The notes under the pieces: model-generated
What the model saw: only the letters and a program-made list of their open reading frames with translations
What the model was told of the DNA's origin: nothing
The model's database searches: none
NCBI GenBank assembly: GCA_009698675.1
Contig: WLPT01000001.1
Location: 91,909-155,908 of the forward strand
Length of the DNA stretch: 64,000 bases
Reading direction: 5' to 3'
Origin: Actinomycetota bacterium
Lineage (GTDB): Bacteria > Actinomycetota > Actinomycetes > Nanopelagicales > Nanopelagicaceae
Program-made: the position numbers and the translations under genes
Shown: piece by piece, positions 29,833-38,269 of the stretch
Layout: every line of letters begins with the position of its first letter
Position numbering within the stretch: the first letter of the stretch is position 1

Positions 29833-30225
29833 ATGGCAGACGTTTACGTCGAAAAGCTTCGGCTATTAGAGTGGATGGAGACCGATGCTGCAGGGCATCA
29901 GCATTACACATCTGCATTTAGATGGGTTGAAGAGTGTGAATCTGCGCTCTATCGCAAACTAAATCTTCCAACATCACTGTTTGGTCAAATTCCGCGAGTT
30001 AAAGTGCAGATGGAATATAAACGTCGTATCTTTTTTGGTGAAGAGATTCTTACGAGACTAGAAGTAGTAAGAGTTGGTAACTCATCATTAGAGTTCGGAT
30101 TTACAGCACACGTTGCGGGTGAACTTGCCGCAGTTGGTAGTTACGTAATTGTGCACTCACCCGATGTAGATAAGGGCGCACAACGTTGGCCCGATAATTG
30201 GCGAGCGGCTTTTCTAGGAGAGTAG
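29833..30225 (+). CDS. Acyl-CoA thioesterase, 4HBT hotdog family
   Basis: The 130-residue protein has a hotdog fold of the 4-hydroxybenzoyl-CoA thioesterase type. The catalytic-loop region reads WMETDAAGHQHYTSAFRWVE near residue 13, where an Asp normally sits before the Gly-His; here it is D-A-A-G-H. It continues with a KVQMEYKRRIFFGEEI strand. I chose ATG 29833 because GGAGG lies 5 bases upstream. An open frame from 29776 would add 19 residues. It is divergent from the PaaX gene, consistent with hydrolysis of an aryl-CoA or acyl-CoA. The 3' end overlaps the convergent oxidoreductase gene by 12 bases. Confidence 0.82.
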   Translation: MADVYVEKLRLLEWMETDAAGHQHYTSAFRWVEECESALYRKLNLPTSLFGQIPRVKVQMEYKRRIFFGEEILTRLEVVRVGNSSLEFGFTAHVAGELAAVGSYVIVHSPDVDKGAQRWPDNWRAAFLGE

Positions 30226-31779
30226 TTTGGCGACCATTAGGCCGCTGCCACCACCAACGCCCCCACCGGGCCAGGTTCCAGAGCCACATAGGTAAAGGTT
30301 TTTAATAGGCGTGCGATGTCTAATCCATTGTGGCATTGGGCGCAGGAAGAAGAATTGAGCTGGATGGTGACTTCCACCAAGGGAGTCACCCTTTATTAAG
30401 TTGGGGTTATAGCGCTCTAAATCGCTAGGGGAGAGAACTTTTCTCGCCAAAATATGTGACTTAATTCCAGGTGCGTAGCTTTCAAGATTGTTAATAATCC
30501 GATCGGCATAAACCTCTGCAATTTCATCCCAGGTTTTTCCATCAATGCTTCCTGCACTATCACCGGTAATCTCAAGAGGTAAAACTCGTACTTGAATCCA
30601 GAGAATATGTTTTCCCTCAGGTGCCCGTGATGGATCACTTACCGTCGGTTGGCCAATGACTAGCGTGGGATTAGTTGGAAGTTTTCCTGCAGCTGCGTGG
30701 GCATATGTCAACGCCATCTCATCTACATAAGGGGCGATATGAACGTAGTTAAAACTACGAGCATCTTCATTAACCCACTGCGGTAATTGATCCATTGCCA
30801 AGTGAATCATCATGGTTGCAAGGCCTGGTCTAAAATCTTTGAGCTTTTCAATCTCAGGTGCGTTCTCGGTGCCACTGACCTCTTTGCCGGCTAAGAGATT
30901 TGGCATAAGTGCTGGGTTCACATTTGCAATGACAGCACGCGCCTTAATGATCTCACCCGTAGATGTTCGAACGCCAACGGCCCTGCCATTTTCAATTAAA
31001 ATCTCTTCTACGCGAGTATTGCTGCGAAGCTCTCCGCCTTGAGTGTTAATAACTGCACATAGAGCATCTACAAGAACCTTAGCGCCACCTTTTCCTAGAA
31101 CCATTCCAAACTCTTGGCCGCCGATAGATTCTAGAAATGAAAAGAGCGCGCCACCTGAAATATCCGGGCCATAATCTAAATGCATTCCCCACGTAGCAGC
31201 CAAAGCTTTCATCTCGGGGCTTTGAAAATGCTCATCGGTAAATGCACGACTTGATTGAAGCAACATCCTCACTAAATCTAAAAGTTGAGAGGTTCCCAGT
31301 ACACGCCAGGCCCTTATGAGAATCTTCACTGCAGCTACTGATGGCAACTCTGCACCAAGTAATGGGAATAGATGCGGTGCTAAAACTCCGAGTTTTGCAG
31401 TCAGCAACTTCCACGCTTGAACATCCTGGGGTGCAACTGCTGCAATATTTAGCTCAGTCTGATTGCGATCCATGACGACGCCAATCATCTTTCCATCAGG
31501 AAAGACGGAGCAGTACGGTTTACTAGATGGAACAAACTCCAGGCCGTGAGCAATCAACTCACTCTTAAGCGCGGCCATTACTCCGCCACCGGCGAACAGA
31601 CTCAAATTAGTAGCAAAGAGATCGTGATAAAAACCCGGCAGGGTTACTTCCTGCGTCCGGATGGCGCCACCAAAGGCGTCGGCCTGCTCTAAGACCAGAG
31701 TTTTCTTACCTTTAGAACCCATAAGAGCTGCGGCTGAAAGGCCGTTAATACCTGAACCAACGATGATTGCATCCAACAT
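30214..31779 (-). CDS. CrtI/PYROXD2-like FAD-dependent oxidoreductase (copy 1)
   Basis: The 521-residue protein starts with an FAD-binding Rossmann motif (DAIIVGSGINGLSAAALMG) and ends with a second FAD-contact motif (NLYLCGSGTWPGGGVGGGSG). The architecture is that of the phytoene-desaturase/PYROXD2 family of flavin oxidases. I chose ATG 31779, where the Rossmann strand begins; the frame extends 7 codons further. It is divergent from a paralogue at 31882-33468 and both keep the same end motif. No carotenoid genes are nearby, so a role in pigment synthesis is not supported. Confidence 0.83.
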   Translation of the reverse strand: MLDAIIVGSGINGLSAAALMGSKGKKTLVLEQADAFGGAIRTQEVTLPGFYHDLFATNLSLFAGGGVMAALKSELIAHGLEFVPSSKPYCSVFPDGKMIGVVMDRNQTELNIAAVAPQDVQAWKLLTAKLGVLAPHLFPLLGAELPSVAAVKILIRAWRVLGTSQLLDLVRMLLQSSRAFTDEHFQSPEMKALAATWGMHLDYGPDISGGALFSFLESIGGQEFGMVLGKGGAKVLVDALCAVINTQGGELRSNTRVEEILIENGRAVGVRTSTGEIIKARAVIANVNPALMPNLLAGKEVSGTENAPEIEKLKDFRPGLATMMIHLAMDQLPQWVNEDARSFNYVHIAPYVDEMALTYAHAAAGKLPTNPTLVIGQPTVSDPSRAPEGKHILWIQVRVLPLEITGDSAGSIDGKTWDEIAEVYADRIINNLESYAPGIKSHILARKVLSPSDLERYNPNLIKGDSLGGSHHPAQFFFLRPMPQWIRHRTPIKNLYLCGSGTWPGGGVGGGSGLMVAKLLS

Positions 31780-31842
31780 TGGGGAATCATGCCACGACAC
31801 TATCGAGTTGCCAATAGACGTAGCCGATTGTTTGGCATTAGA

Positions 31843-31855
31843 TTAACCAAGTTAA
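31843..31855. promoter_or_regulatory. Inverted repeat between divergent oxidoreductase genes
   Basis: TTAAC-CAA-GTTAA is a 13-base inverted repeat in the 102-base space between two divergent FAD oxidoreductase genes. It ends 26 bases before the ATG at 31882. It could be an operator that controls both genes. A short repeat of this composition can also arise by chance. Confidence 0.35.
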
Positions 31856-31881
31856 ATTTCTAAATCTCTGGAAGGTGATTC

Positions 31882-33468
31882 ATGGAGCGCAGTGATGCAA
31901 TCATTATCGGAAGCGGAATAAACGCATTAGTCGCTGGAGCGCTTTTGAGTCGCGGCGGTTGGAAGGTTTTAATCTGCGAAAGAAACAATCTCCCAGGAGG
32001 TGCAATCGCCACCTCGACAACGGCAACTTTGCCGGGCTTCACTCATGAATTATTATCGAGTTGGCATCCACTCTTTGTTGGTGGTCCAGCATATGCCGAG
32101 TTAAAGAGGGATTTAGAGTCACATGGCTTGGTATATGCAAATACAACGATGCCAACTGGAGTTGTGTGTAGCGATGGCAGTGCAGTGCTCTCGACAGACA
32201 TGGCGGCAACATCGGCTGAATTCGAAAGGCTTGGGGATGGTCAAGCTTGGAATGAGATGTTGGGGGAGTTCACCAAGAAGATTGATTTAGCATTTGGTTT
32301 ACTAGGCGCCGATCTCTGGCGTCCGAACGCATTAAAACTATTAAGGGCCGCACGTAAGCGCTTTGGTAATCGTGGTCTAGTTGCAACCGGTGCTGAGCTT
32401 CTAGAGCCTGCCGCCCCTTGGCTCGATAGAACTTTTTCCTCTCCAGTTAGCAAATCACTATTAGCCCCGTGGGCTCTACATAATGGCCTTGGCCCTGATG
32501 ATGCAAGTAGTGGATTTATTACCAAGGTTATTTCAGCTGCAGTTGCATTTGGCGGAATGCCAGTACCAATTGGTGGCGGAGTTAAATTAGTTGAGGCCCT
32601 ATCAGCGATTATCACCACTAATGGTGGTCAGATAATTACCGGTGCCGATGTTAAGAAAATAAATGTTACAAATGGAAAGGCAACAGGAGTTGAGTTGGTA
32701 GATGGCCGAAAGTTTGAAGCTAAGAAGGCTGTCCTTGCATCAACGACACCACAAGCCCTCTATGGAGGATTATTAAAAGATCAAGAGCTTCCAAGTACAA
32801 CGGTTAAAGCCGCTGAGAGTTTTCGTTATGGGCGAGCTGCGATCCAGATTCATTTGGCGCTCTCGGAAAAACCAATATGGAAAGACGATGCACGTTTGGC
32901 CGATGTCGCAATTGTTCATGTTCTAGATGGTATGAACTCACTATCGGAGTCGGTCAATGCCTCCAATCGAGGATATCTGCCCAAGCGCCCAACGATTGTC
33001 GTTGGCCAACCGACAACTATGGATGCATCACGCGCCCCTGAGGGTCAATCCATTCTCTGGATTCAACTTCAAGAAAATCCACGCACAATTCTCGGCGATC
33101 TTGCTGGCCAGATCGATCCCGGTGATGGGAGTTGGAATCAAGAGAGATTAAATGCATATGCCGACCGCGTTCTGGCACAGCTTGGCGAACAGATTACGAA
33201 TCTGGCATCGGCCACATTGGCCAAAGTTGTTCTGGGGCCACAACAAATTGAGGCGATGAATATAAATCTTGTAGGTGGAGATCCTTATTCTGGAGATTGT
33301 CGCATCGATCAATATGCAATCTGGCGACCACTATCGGGAGCAAGTGGACATCGCACCCCTATAAAGGCGCTGTGGCAGATTGGGGCTTCAACACACCCTG
33401 GTCCAGGACTCGGTGGAGGCTCTGGATATTTAGTTGCTAAGCGTTTACTTAGCAAGAGGTTTTTCTAG
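31882..33468 (+). CDS. CrtI/PYROXD2-like FAD-dependent oxidoreductase (copy 2)
   Basis: The 528-residue protein is a paralogue of the divergent gene at 30214-31779. It has DAIIIGSGINALVAGALLS at residues 5-23, GLGPDDASSGF near 210, a GGGVKLVEAL FAD segment near 232, and the terminal GASTHPGPGLGGGSGYLVAK. The family oxidises or desaturates hydrophobic substrates with FAD. An AAGGTG site lies ahead of the ATG. The gene ends at a strong terminator shared with the convergent cyclase-family gene. The substrate is unknown. Confidence 0.83.
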   Translation: MERSDAIIIGSGINALVAGALLSRGGWKVLICERNNLPGGAIATSTTATLPGFTHELLSSWHPLFVGGPAYAELKRDLESHGLVYANTTMPTGVVCSDGSAVLSTDMAATSAEFERLGDGQAWNEMLGEFTKKIDLAFGLLGADLWRPNALKLLRAARKRFGNRGLVATGAELLEPAAPWLDRTFSSPVSKSLLAPWALHNGLGPDDASSGFITKVISAAVAFGGMPVPIGGGVKLVEALSAIITTNGGQIITGADVKKINVTNGKATGVELVDGRKFEAKKAVLASTTPQALYGGLLKDQELPSTTVKAAESFRYGRAAIQIHLALSEKPIWKDDARLADVAIVHVLDGMNSLSESVNASNRGYLPKRPTIVVGQPTTMDASRAPEGQSILWIQLQENPRTILGDLAGQIDPGDGSWNQERLNAYADRVLAQLGEQITNLASATLAKVVLGPQQIEAMNINLVGGDPYSGDCRIDQYAIWRPLSGASGHRTPIKALWQIGASTHPGPGLGGGSGYLVAKRLLSKRFF

Positions 33469-33482
33469 AGATTTTCCAAAAA

Positions 33483-33524
33483 AATAATTAAGCCGGCCGA
33501 GTAATCTCGACCGGCTTAATTATT
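33483..33524. terminator. Bidirectional intrinsic terminator
   Basis: AATAATTAAGCCGG pairs with CCGGCTTAATTATT in a perfect 14-bp stem. A mismatch and a further three pairs then enclose a small loop. It lies between convergent genes ending at 33468 and 33533. Confidence 0.85.
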
Positions 33525-33532
33525 GAATTAGC

Positions 33533-34306
33533 TTATTTTGAAACGAGTGCCAATACGCGACATGGACTTCCTGAACCACCAACAATCTTTAGTGGTGCAG
33601 CGATAACGATTGCACCTTGTGGTGGCAATTTATCGAGGTTACGAAGTTGTGTCAGGCCGTACTTATTGTTTCCCATCAACATGTTGTGACAAGGAAATGG
33701 AACGCTCATTCCGAAAGCTCCACCGGCATCAATACCAACGGTCTCAACTCCTAAACCTAGGATGTCGCGCTTTGTTCCGAGGTACTCAGCACACTCTGGA
33801 GGCAATCCTGGAGTGTGCGGGCCATTCTCATCGGCGTTAGCAAAGGCAACTGGATCATCACCAAACTTTGACCAACCCGTACGGAAGAGAACCCATGCGC
33901 CCTTAGGAATAGCACCGTGCTCTTTTTCCCATGCCTCAATATGTGAAACCTCAAGAAGGAAATCTGGATTTGCTGCAGCCTCTTTAACAAAATCAAGAAC
34001 TACTGCAGGTCCAATGAGTCGACTTGGTGGAACTTGTGAAACGTCATCAAGATCCTTTCCAGTCACCCAGTGGTTGGGAGCATCGAAGTGAGTTCCAGTG
34101 TGCTCGCCGGTATGAAAGTTATTCCAGTACCAAGCTGGTCCCTTTTCATCGTAGTTAGAGATTTGCTCTAACTTAAATTTTGCAGTCTGACCAAACTCTG
34201 GTGGAAGAGTCAAGATCGGCGTCTCCTCATGCAGGGGAGATGTTAAATCAATTACCTGGACTGCTCCAGATGCAAGCTCTTGTGCAAGAGCCGATAAGTT
34301 GGCCAT
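33533..34306 (-). CDS. Cyclase-family metal-dependent hydrolase (KynB/isatin hydrolase-like)
   Basis: The 257-residue protein belongs to the cyclase family (Pfam PF04199 type). The metal-site signature H-x-G-T-H-x-D-x-P-x-H is visible as HTGTHFDAPNHW near residue 70 (numbering approximate). The family contains bacterial kynurenine formamidase and isatin hydrolase, which open amide bonds next to an anilide nitrogen. The aromatic-amine genes around it make one of these roles attractive, but the sequence alone does not decide. It is divergent from iorA, with a palindromic operator-like site between them. Confidence 0.8.
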   Translation of the reverse strand: MANLSALAQELASGAVQVIDLTSPLHEETPILTLPPEFGQTAKFKLEQISNYDEKGPAWYWNNFHTGEHTGTHFDAPNHWVTGKDLDDVSQVPPSRLIGPAVVLDFVKEAAANPDFLLEVSHIEAWEKEHGAIPKGAWVLFRTGWSKFGDDPVAFANADENGPHTPGLPPECAEYLGTKRDILGLGVETVGIDAGGAFGMSVPFPCHNMLMGNNKYGLTQLRNLDKLPPQGAIVIAAPLKIVGGSGSPCRVLALVSK

Positions 34307-34401
34307 TCATTTCTCCTTATTAGTGGTCGTCATACACTCTTGGAATCGAGCATCGGGTGAGATTAGCGCGCTTTTGGCGTACCTACTAGTCCCCTTGCGA
34401 T

Positions 34402-34415
34402 CTGACGGTCGTCAA
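34402..34415. promoter_or_regulatory. Operator-like palindrome, site 1 (upstream of iorA)
   Basis: CTGACGGTCGTCAA matches the pattern TTGAC-N4-GTCAA with one mismatch. It lies 87 bases before the iorA-like ATG at 34503 and 95 bases before the divergent cyclase-family gene. The same pattern occurs perfectly at 40692-40705 and 59046-59059, each in a promoter region of this island. No known regulator was matched. Confidence 0.6.
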
Positions 34416-34502
34416 AATGGTGTGGACAGCGCGCAGGGCAACTGGCACAATAACCAAATTCGCTGGCCCACACAGGCCAACTGCCCTTATGGATGGAGAG
34501 CC

Positions 34503-36668
34503 ATGGCCGAGCGCTCGTTTGCCGCCGAAGTTAAAAAGCTCCGCGTGGGCCAGGGCGAAGAGTTTCTTGGTGAGGGAATTCTCGCCGTCACAAAGGCGCT
34601 TTTGCAATCGGGTGTGGCCTATGTAGGCGGTTATCAAGGAGCACCGATCTCTCACCTTATGGATGTGCTTGGCGATGCTAAAGAGATTCTTGATGAGCTT
34701 GGAATTCACTTTGAAAATAGCGCATCTGAGGCAACGGCTGCAGCCTCACTAGCGGCCTCAGTCCATTACCCACTGCGCGGGGCAATAACTTTTAAATCTA
34801 CAGTTGGAACAAATGTTGCATCCGATGCTTTGGCTAATCTTTCATCAGGTGGCGTTACCGGTGGGGCGCTCATTATTGTCGGCGAAGATTACGGCGAAGG
34901 CTCATCGATTATGCAAGAGCGCTCGCACGCCTTTGCAATGAAGTCGCAGATTTGGCTATTAGATCCACGACCAAATCTGACTGCAATCGTTGACGCTGTC
35001 GAAAGTGGATTCCAACTTTCAGAGGCATCTAACTCACCGGTGATGCTGCAACTTCGACTTCGCTCTTGTCACTTGCACGGCCGCTTTATCGCCAAAGATA
35101 ATGTGAGATCGCCATTTACATTAAAAGAGGCGATGGAGAATCCACGTCGAGATACGAGTCGAATAGTCCTACCGCCAGCAAGCTTCCTGCACGAGCAAGA
35201 GAAGATGACTAAACGTTGGCCAGCCGCCGTTAAATTCATAAAAGAAAACAAACTCAATGAAGTGTTTTTTGATGGCACTCAGGATTTTGGAATCGTTATG
35301 CAGGGCGGCTTGTACAACACCGTTATTCGTGCGCTGCAACTTCTTGGTCTCTCAGATGTCTACGGAAATAGCAAAATTCCACTATATATTCTAAATGTCA
35401 CATATCCGATTATTGACGATGAGGTAATCGAATTTGCGAAAAGCAAGAAAGCCATTTTACTTGTTGAAGAGGGTCAACCCGATTACATAGAGCAGAATAT
35501 TCACGCCGTACTCCGTCGTGGAGATATCGCAACAAAGCTACATGGAAAAGATCTCTTGCTTCCTGCAGGTGAGTACACACCGGCGGCAGTCCTGAAGGGC
35601 ATTCTGGAGTTTGTTAAAAAATATGGACCATCACTTATCGATGAGAGTAATCTGCCGGCACTTGTTAGACCCGATGGCCAAAAACCAAACTCGATAACAT
35701 CTGTAATTCCAGCTGAAGTAGTACATGCACGACCACCTTCATTTTGCACGGGATGTCCTGAACGACCAATCTTTACGGCGCTTAAGCTGGCAGAGCGCGA
35801 GACCGGTAGTCACCACATCAGTGCAGATATTGGGTGTCACTTATTTTCAATCTTGCCACCGTTTAACATCGGCGCAACAACTATGGGTTATGGCTTAGGT
35901 GCTGCAGGTGCATCTGCATTAAGTGACCCAGCAAGCGATAAACGCACCATCAGTTTTATGGGTGATGGAGGCTTCTGGCATAACGGACTTACAAGTGGAG
36001 TCGGTAACGCTGTTTTCAATGAGAGCGATGGCGTCATGATCGTCGTTGATAACGCATATAGCGCGGCAACTGGTGGACAGGATTTACTCTCATCTACGGC
36101 TGAAAATACGATTCGTTCTACTAAACATCCGATTGAAAATGCAGTCCGTGGAATCGGTGTCAAGTGGGTCAAAACCGTTCAAAATACCTATCGAGTCGGT
36201 GAGATGCGCGATTTAATGAAAGAGGCGCTAACTGGAAAAACACGTGGCCCTAAAGTTATCATCGCCCAAAGTGAGTGCACACTTAACAAGCAACGTCGAG
36301 TCCGACCAGAGATTGCTGCAAAGATTAAAGCCGGCAAGCGCGTAGTTAAAGAGCGTTTTGGCATCGATCCAGATACATGTACTGGTGATCACTCCTGTAT
36401 CCGCCTCAATGGTTGTCCATCATTGACAATCGCGCCCAACCCCGATTCGATGCGCAAAGATCCAGTTGCGACAATTCTTCACTCATGTGTTGGCTGCGGG
36501 CTTTGCGGTGAGGCTGCGCAAGCTGCGGTCTTATGCCCATCTTTCTATCGCTCAGAGGTTATTAGCAATCCAAATATCTGGGATAAGACAAAGTTGGCAT
36601 CGCGCAATCTTCTTATTGGCTTCTTGCAAAATGGAATCGAACGTCGACTAAAGGGCATCAATGTCTAA
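34503..36668 (+). CDS. Indolepyruvate ferredoxin oxidoreductase, alpha-like subunit
   Basis: The 721-residue protein is a ThDP-dependent 2-oxoacid oxidoreductase alpha subunit of the IorA type. IorA with IorB turns aryl pyruvates into aryl-acetyl-CoA, passing electrons to ferredoxin. The pyrimidine-binding half is N-terminal (GVAYVGGYQGAPISHL near residue 38). The ThDP site is MGDGGFWHNGLTSG near 485. Two Cys groups end the protein: CTGDHSCIRLNGC near 626 and CVGCGLCGEAAQAAVLCP near 662. I chose ATG 34503, behind GGAGAG; an in-frame start at 34299 would add 68 unlike residues across the operator. It overlaps the beta gene by 8 bases. Confidence 0.86.
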   Translation: MAERSFAAEVKKLRVGQGEEFLGEGILAVTKALLQSGVAYVGGYQGAPISHLMDVLGDAKEILDELGIHFENSASEATAAASLAASVHYPLRGAITFKSTVGTNVASDALANLSSGGVTGGALIIVGEDYGEGSSIMQERSHAFAMKSQIWLLDPRPNLTAIVDAVESGFQLSEASNSPVMLQLRLRSCHLHGRFIAKDNVRSPFTLKEAMENPRRDTSRIVLPPASFLHEQEKMTKRWPAAVKFIKENKLNEVFFDGTQDFGIVMQGGLYNTVIRALQLLGLSDVYGNSKIPLYILNVTYPIIDDEVIEFAKSKKAILLVEEGQPDYIEQNIHAVLRRGDIATKLHGKDLLLPAGEYTPAAVLKGILEFVKKYGPSLIDESNLPALVRPDGQKPNSITSVIPAEVVHARPPSFCTGCPERPIFTALKLAERETGSHHISADIGCHLFSILPPFNIGATTMGYGLGAAGASALSDPASDKRTISFMGDGGFWHNGLTSGVGNAVFNESDGVMIVVDNAYSAATGGQDLLSSTAENTIRSTKHPIENAVRGIGVKWVKTVQNTYRVGEMRDLMKEALTGKTRGPKVIIAQSECTLNKQRRVRPEIAAKIKAGKRVVKERFGIDPDTCTGDHSCIRLNGCPSLTIAPNPDSMRKDPVATILHSCVGCGLCGEAAQAAVLCPSFYRSEVISNPNIWDKTKLASRNLLIGFLQNGIERRLKGINV

Positions 36669-38256
36669 GGGCGCAGAGTTCACTAAGGATTCTCGGCCGA
36701 TCACTATGGCGATCTTGGCGATGGGTGGCGAGGGCGGCGGAGTACTTGCCGACTGGGCCGTTGATATGGCCGAGCACTGTGGCTACTTTGCTCAAACGAC
36801 ATCTGTGCCAGGCGTTGCTCAACGCACAGGAACAACGGTTTACTATCTTGAATTCTTTCCGCAGCTAGAGGGTGAAACAAGAGAGCCCGTGTTGAGCACG
36901 ATGGCGGCTCCAGGTGAGGTAGATATCGTTGTTGCATCTGAACTCATGGAGTCTGGTCGTGCAGTTCAACGTGGCTTTATCTCTAAGGAGATCACAACGC
37001 TTATTACATCTACCCATCGCGTGTACTCGATGACCGAGAAGACTGCATTAGGCGATGGCCGGGTGGACTCTGATGTATTAATGGAGTCATCACGTAATGC
37101 TGCAAAACTATTTATCTCAGGTGATTTTGCAAAAGTCGCAGAGACCACGAAAAGTTTAATTTCAGCCGCCCTTTATGGCGCCTTGGCCGGAAGTGGAGCC
37201 TTACCTTTTGAGAAGAGTGATTTCATCGCCTCTATCGAACGCGGTGGCGTAGGTGTTGCTAACTCAATTAACGCCTTTGAAAGAAGTTTTGAGATTGCCA
37301 CGCAATGCTTGGTGCCGCCAACGAAAGTCAAGAGCGTAGATATTTCTATCGGAACTAAGCCGCGAGATGTTGCCTCCCAAGAGAGCAATACACTTTCACC
37401 AGAAGAAGAGTTAGCGATAATTAATAATCCCCAAACTGCGGTGGGATTCAAATTACAAGAGCTCGCAGCTCGCATTAAAGCCGATTTCCCAGAACCAGCC
37501 ATTGTTATGTTAATTAATGGCATCAAGCGTTGTGCCGATTATCAAGATGTTGCCTATGCAAGTCGATATCTAGATCGCCTTGAAAGCGTGCGAGATTCTG
37601 AGGCGAAGTTTGGTGACGGAACATCCCGTACCTTCTTTGAAGTAGCTCGGTATACAGCTCTCTGGATGACCTACGAAGACACTATCCGCGTTGCAGATTT
37701 GAAGATTCGCCGATCTCGCTTCAGTCGGGTCGGCAATGAAGCGCAAGTTCAAAGCGATCAAATCATGCAAATCCGTGAGTTCTTACATCCTCGCTCTGAG
37801 GAGTTTGCAGATACTTTACCGACAGCGATGGGACGATGGCTCTTGCGCAGTAAGCCGGTAACGGCTTTTATTGAAAAGTTAGCCAAGAATGGAATAATTT
37901 TACAAACCACTTCGATTCGTGGCTACCTCGCGCTTTATTTCATCGCGCGATTGAAACCAATCCGTCCCCGCTCGCTTCGTTTCAACCTGGAGCAACAGCG
38001 AATGGATCTTTGGGTGTCAATAATCAATAGAGAGATTGCCAATAATTACGATCTCGCCTATGAGATTGCCGAGTGCGCTAACTTAATCAAGGGCTATGGT
38101 GACACCCACGCAAATGGTTGGCGCAATTTCTCCCTGGTTATGGAGCAAGTAGATTTATTGCACAACGACTCCGGAGTTGTGGCACGCATAAGCGAACTTC
38201 GCAAAGCCGCTCTAGCCGATGATGATGGAACTAAGCTGCGGGCAATCTTGGCTTAG
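36661..38256 (+). CDS. Indolepyruvate oxidoreductase beta-family protein
   Basis: The 531-residue partner of the preceding subunit begins with a gamma/beta-type domain (AILAMGGEGGGVLADWAVD near residue 17, then TSVPGVAQRTGTTVYYLEF near 46). It continues into a long C-terminal region of the DUF6537 type often found attached to this domain in aerobic bacteria. It is about 300 residues longer than archaeal IorB. It overlaps iorA by 8 bases, so the two are translationally coupled. The true substrate may be indolepyruvate, phenylpyruvate or another aryl pyruvate. It ends 14 bases from the convergent monooxygenase/reductase gene. Confidence 0.85.
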   Translation: MSKGAEFTKDSRPITMAILAMGGEGGGVLADWAVDMAEHCGYFAQTTSVPGVAQRTGTTVYYLEFFPQLEGETREPVLSTMAAPGEVDIVVASELMESGRAVQRGFISKEITTLITSTHRVYSMTEKTALGDGRVDSDVLMESSRNAAKLFISGDFAKVAETTKSLISAALYGALAGSGALPFEKSDFIASIERGGVGVANSINAFERSFEIATQCLVPPTKVKSVDISIGTKPRDVASQESNTLSPEEELAIINNPQTAVGFKLQELAARIKADFPEPAIVMLINGIKRCADYQDVAYASRYLDRLESVRDSEAKFGDGTSRTFFEVARYTALWMTYEDTIRVADLKIRRSRFSRVGNEAQVQSDQIMQIREFLHPRSEEFADTLPTAMGRWLLRSKPVTAFIEKLAKNGIILQTTSIRGYLALYFIARLKPIRPRSLRFNLEQQRMDLWVSIINREIANNYDLAYEIAECANLIKGYGDTHANGWRNFSLVMEQVDLLHNDSGVVARISELRKAALADDDGTKLRAILA

Positions 38257-38269
38257 TGCCACACATTAA

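Noticed and set aside
30214-33468. Carotenoid desaturases
   Set aside because: Only general family likeness; there are no crtB, crtE or other pigment genes nearby.
34299-34502. N-terminal extension of the iorA-like gene by 68 codons
   Set aside because: The added residues are unlike the family, run across operator site 1 and overlap the divergent gene start. ATG 34503 has a ribosome site.
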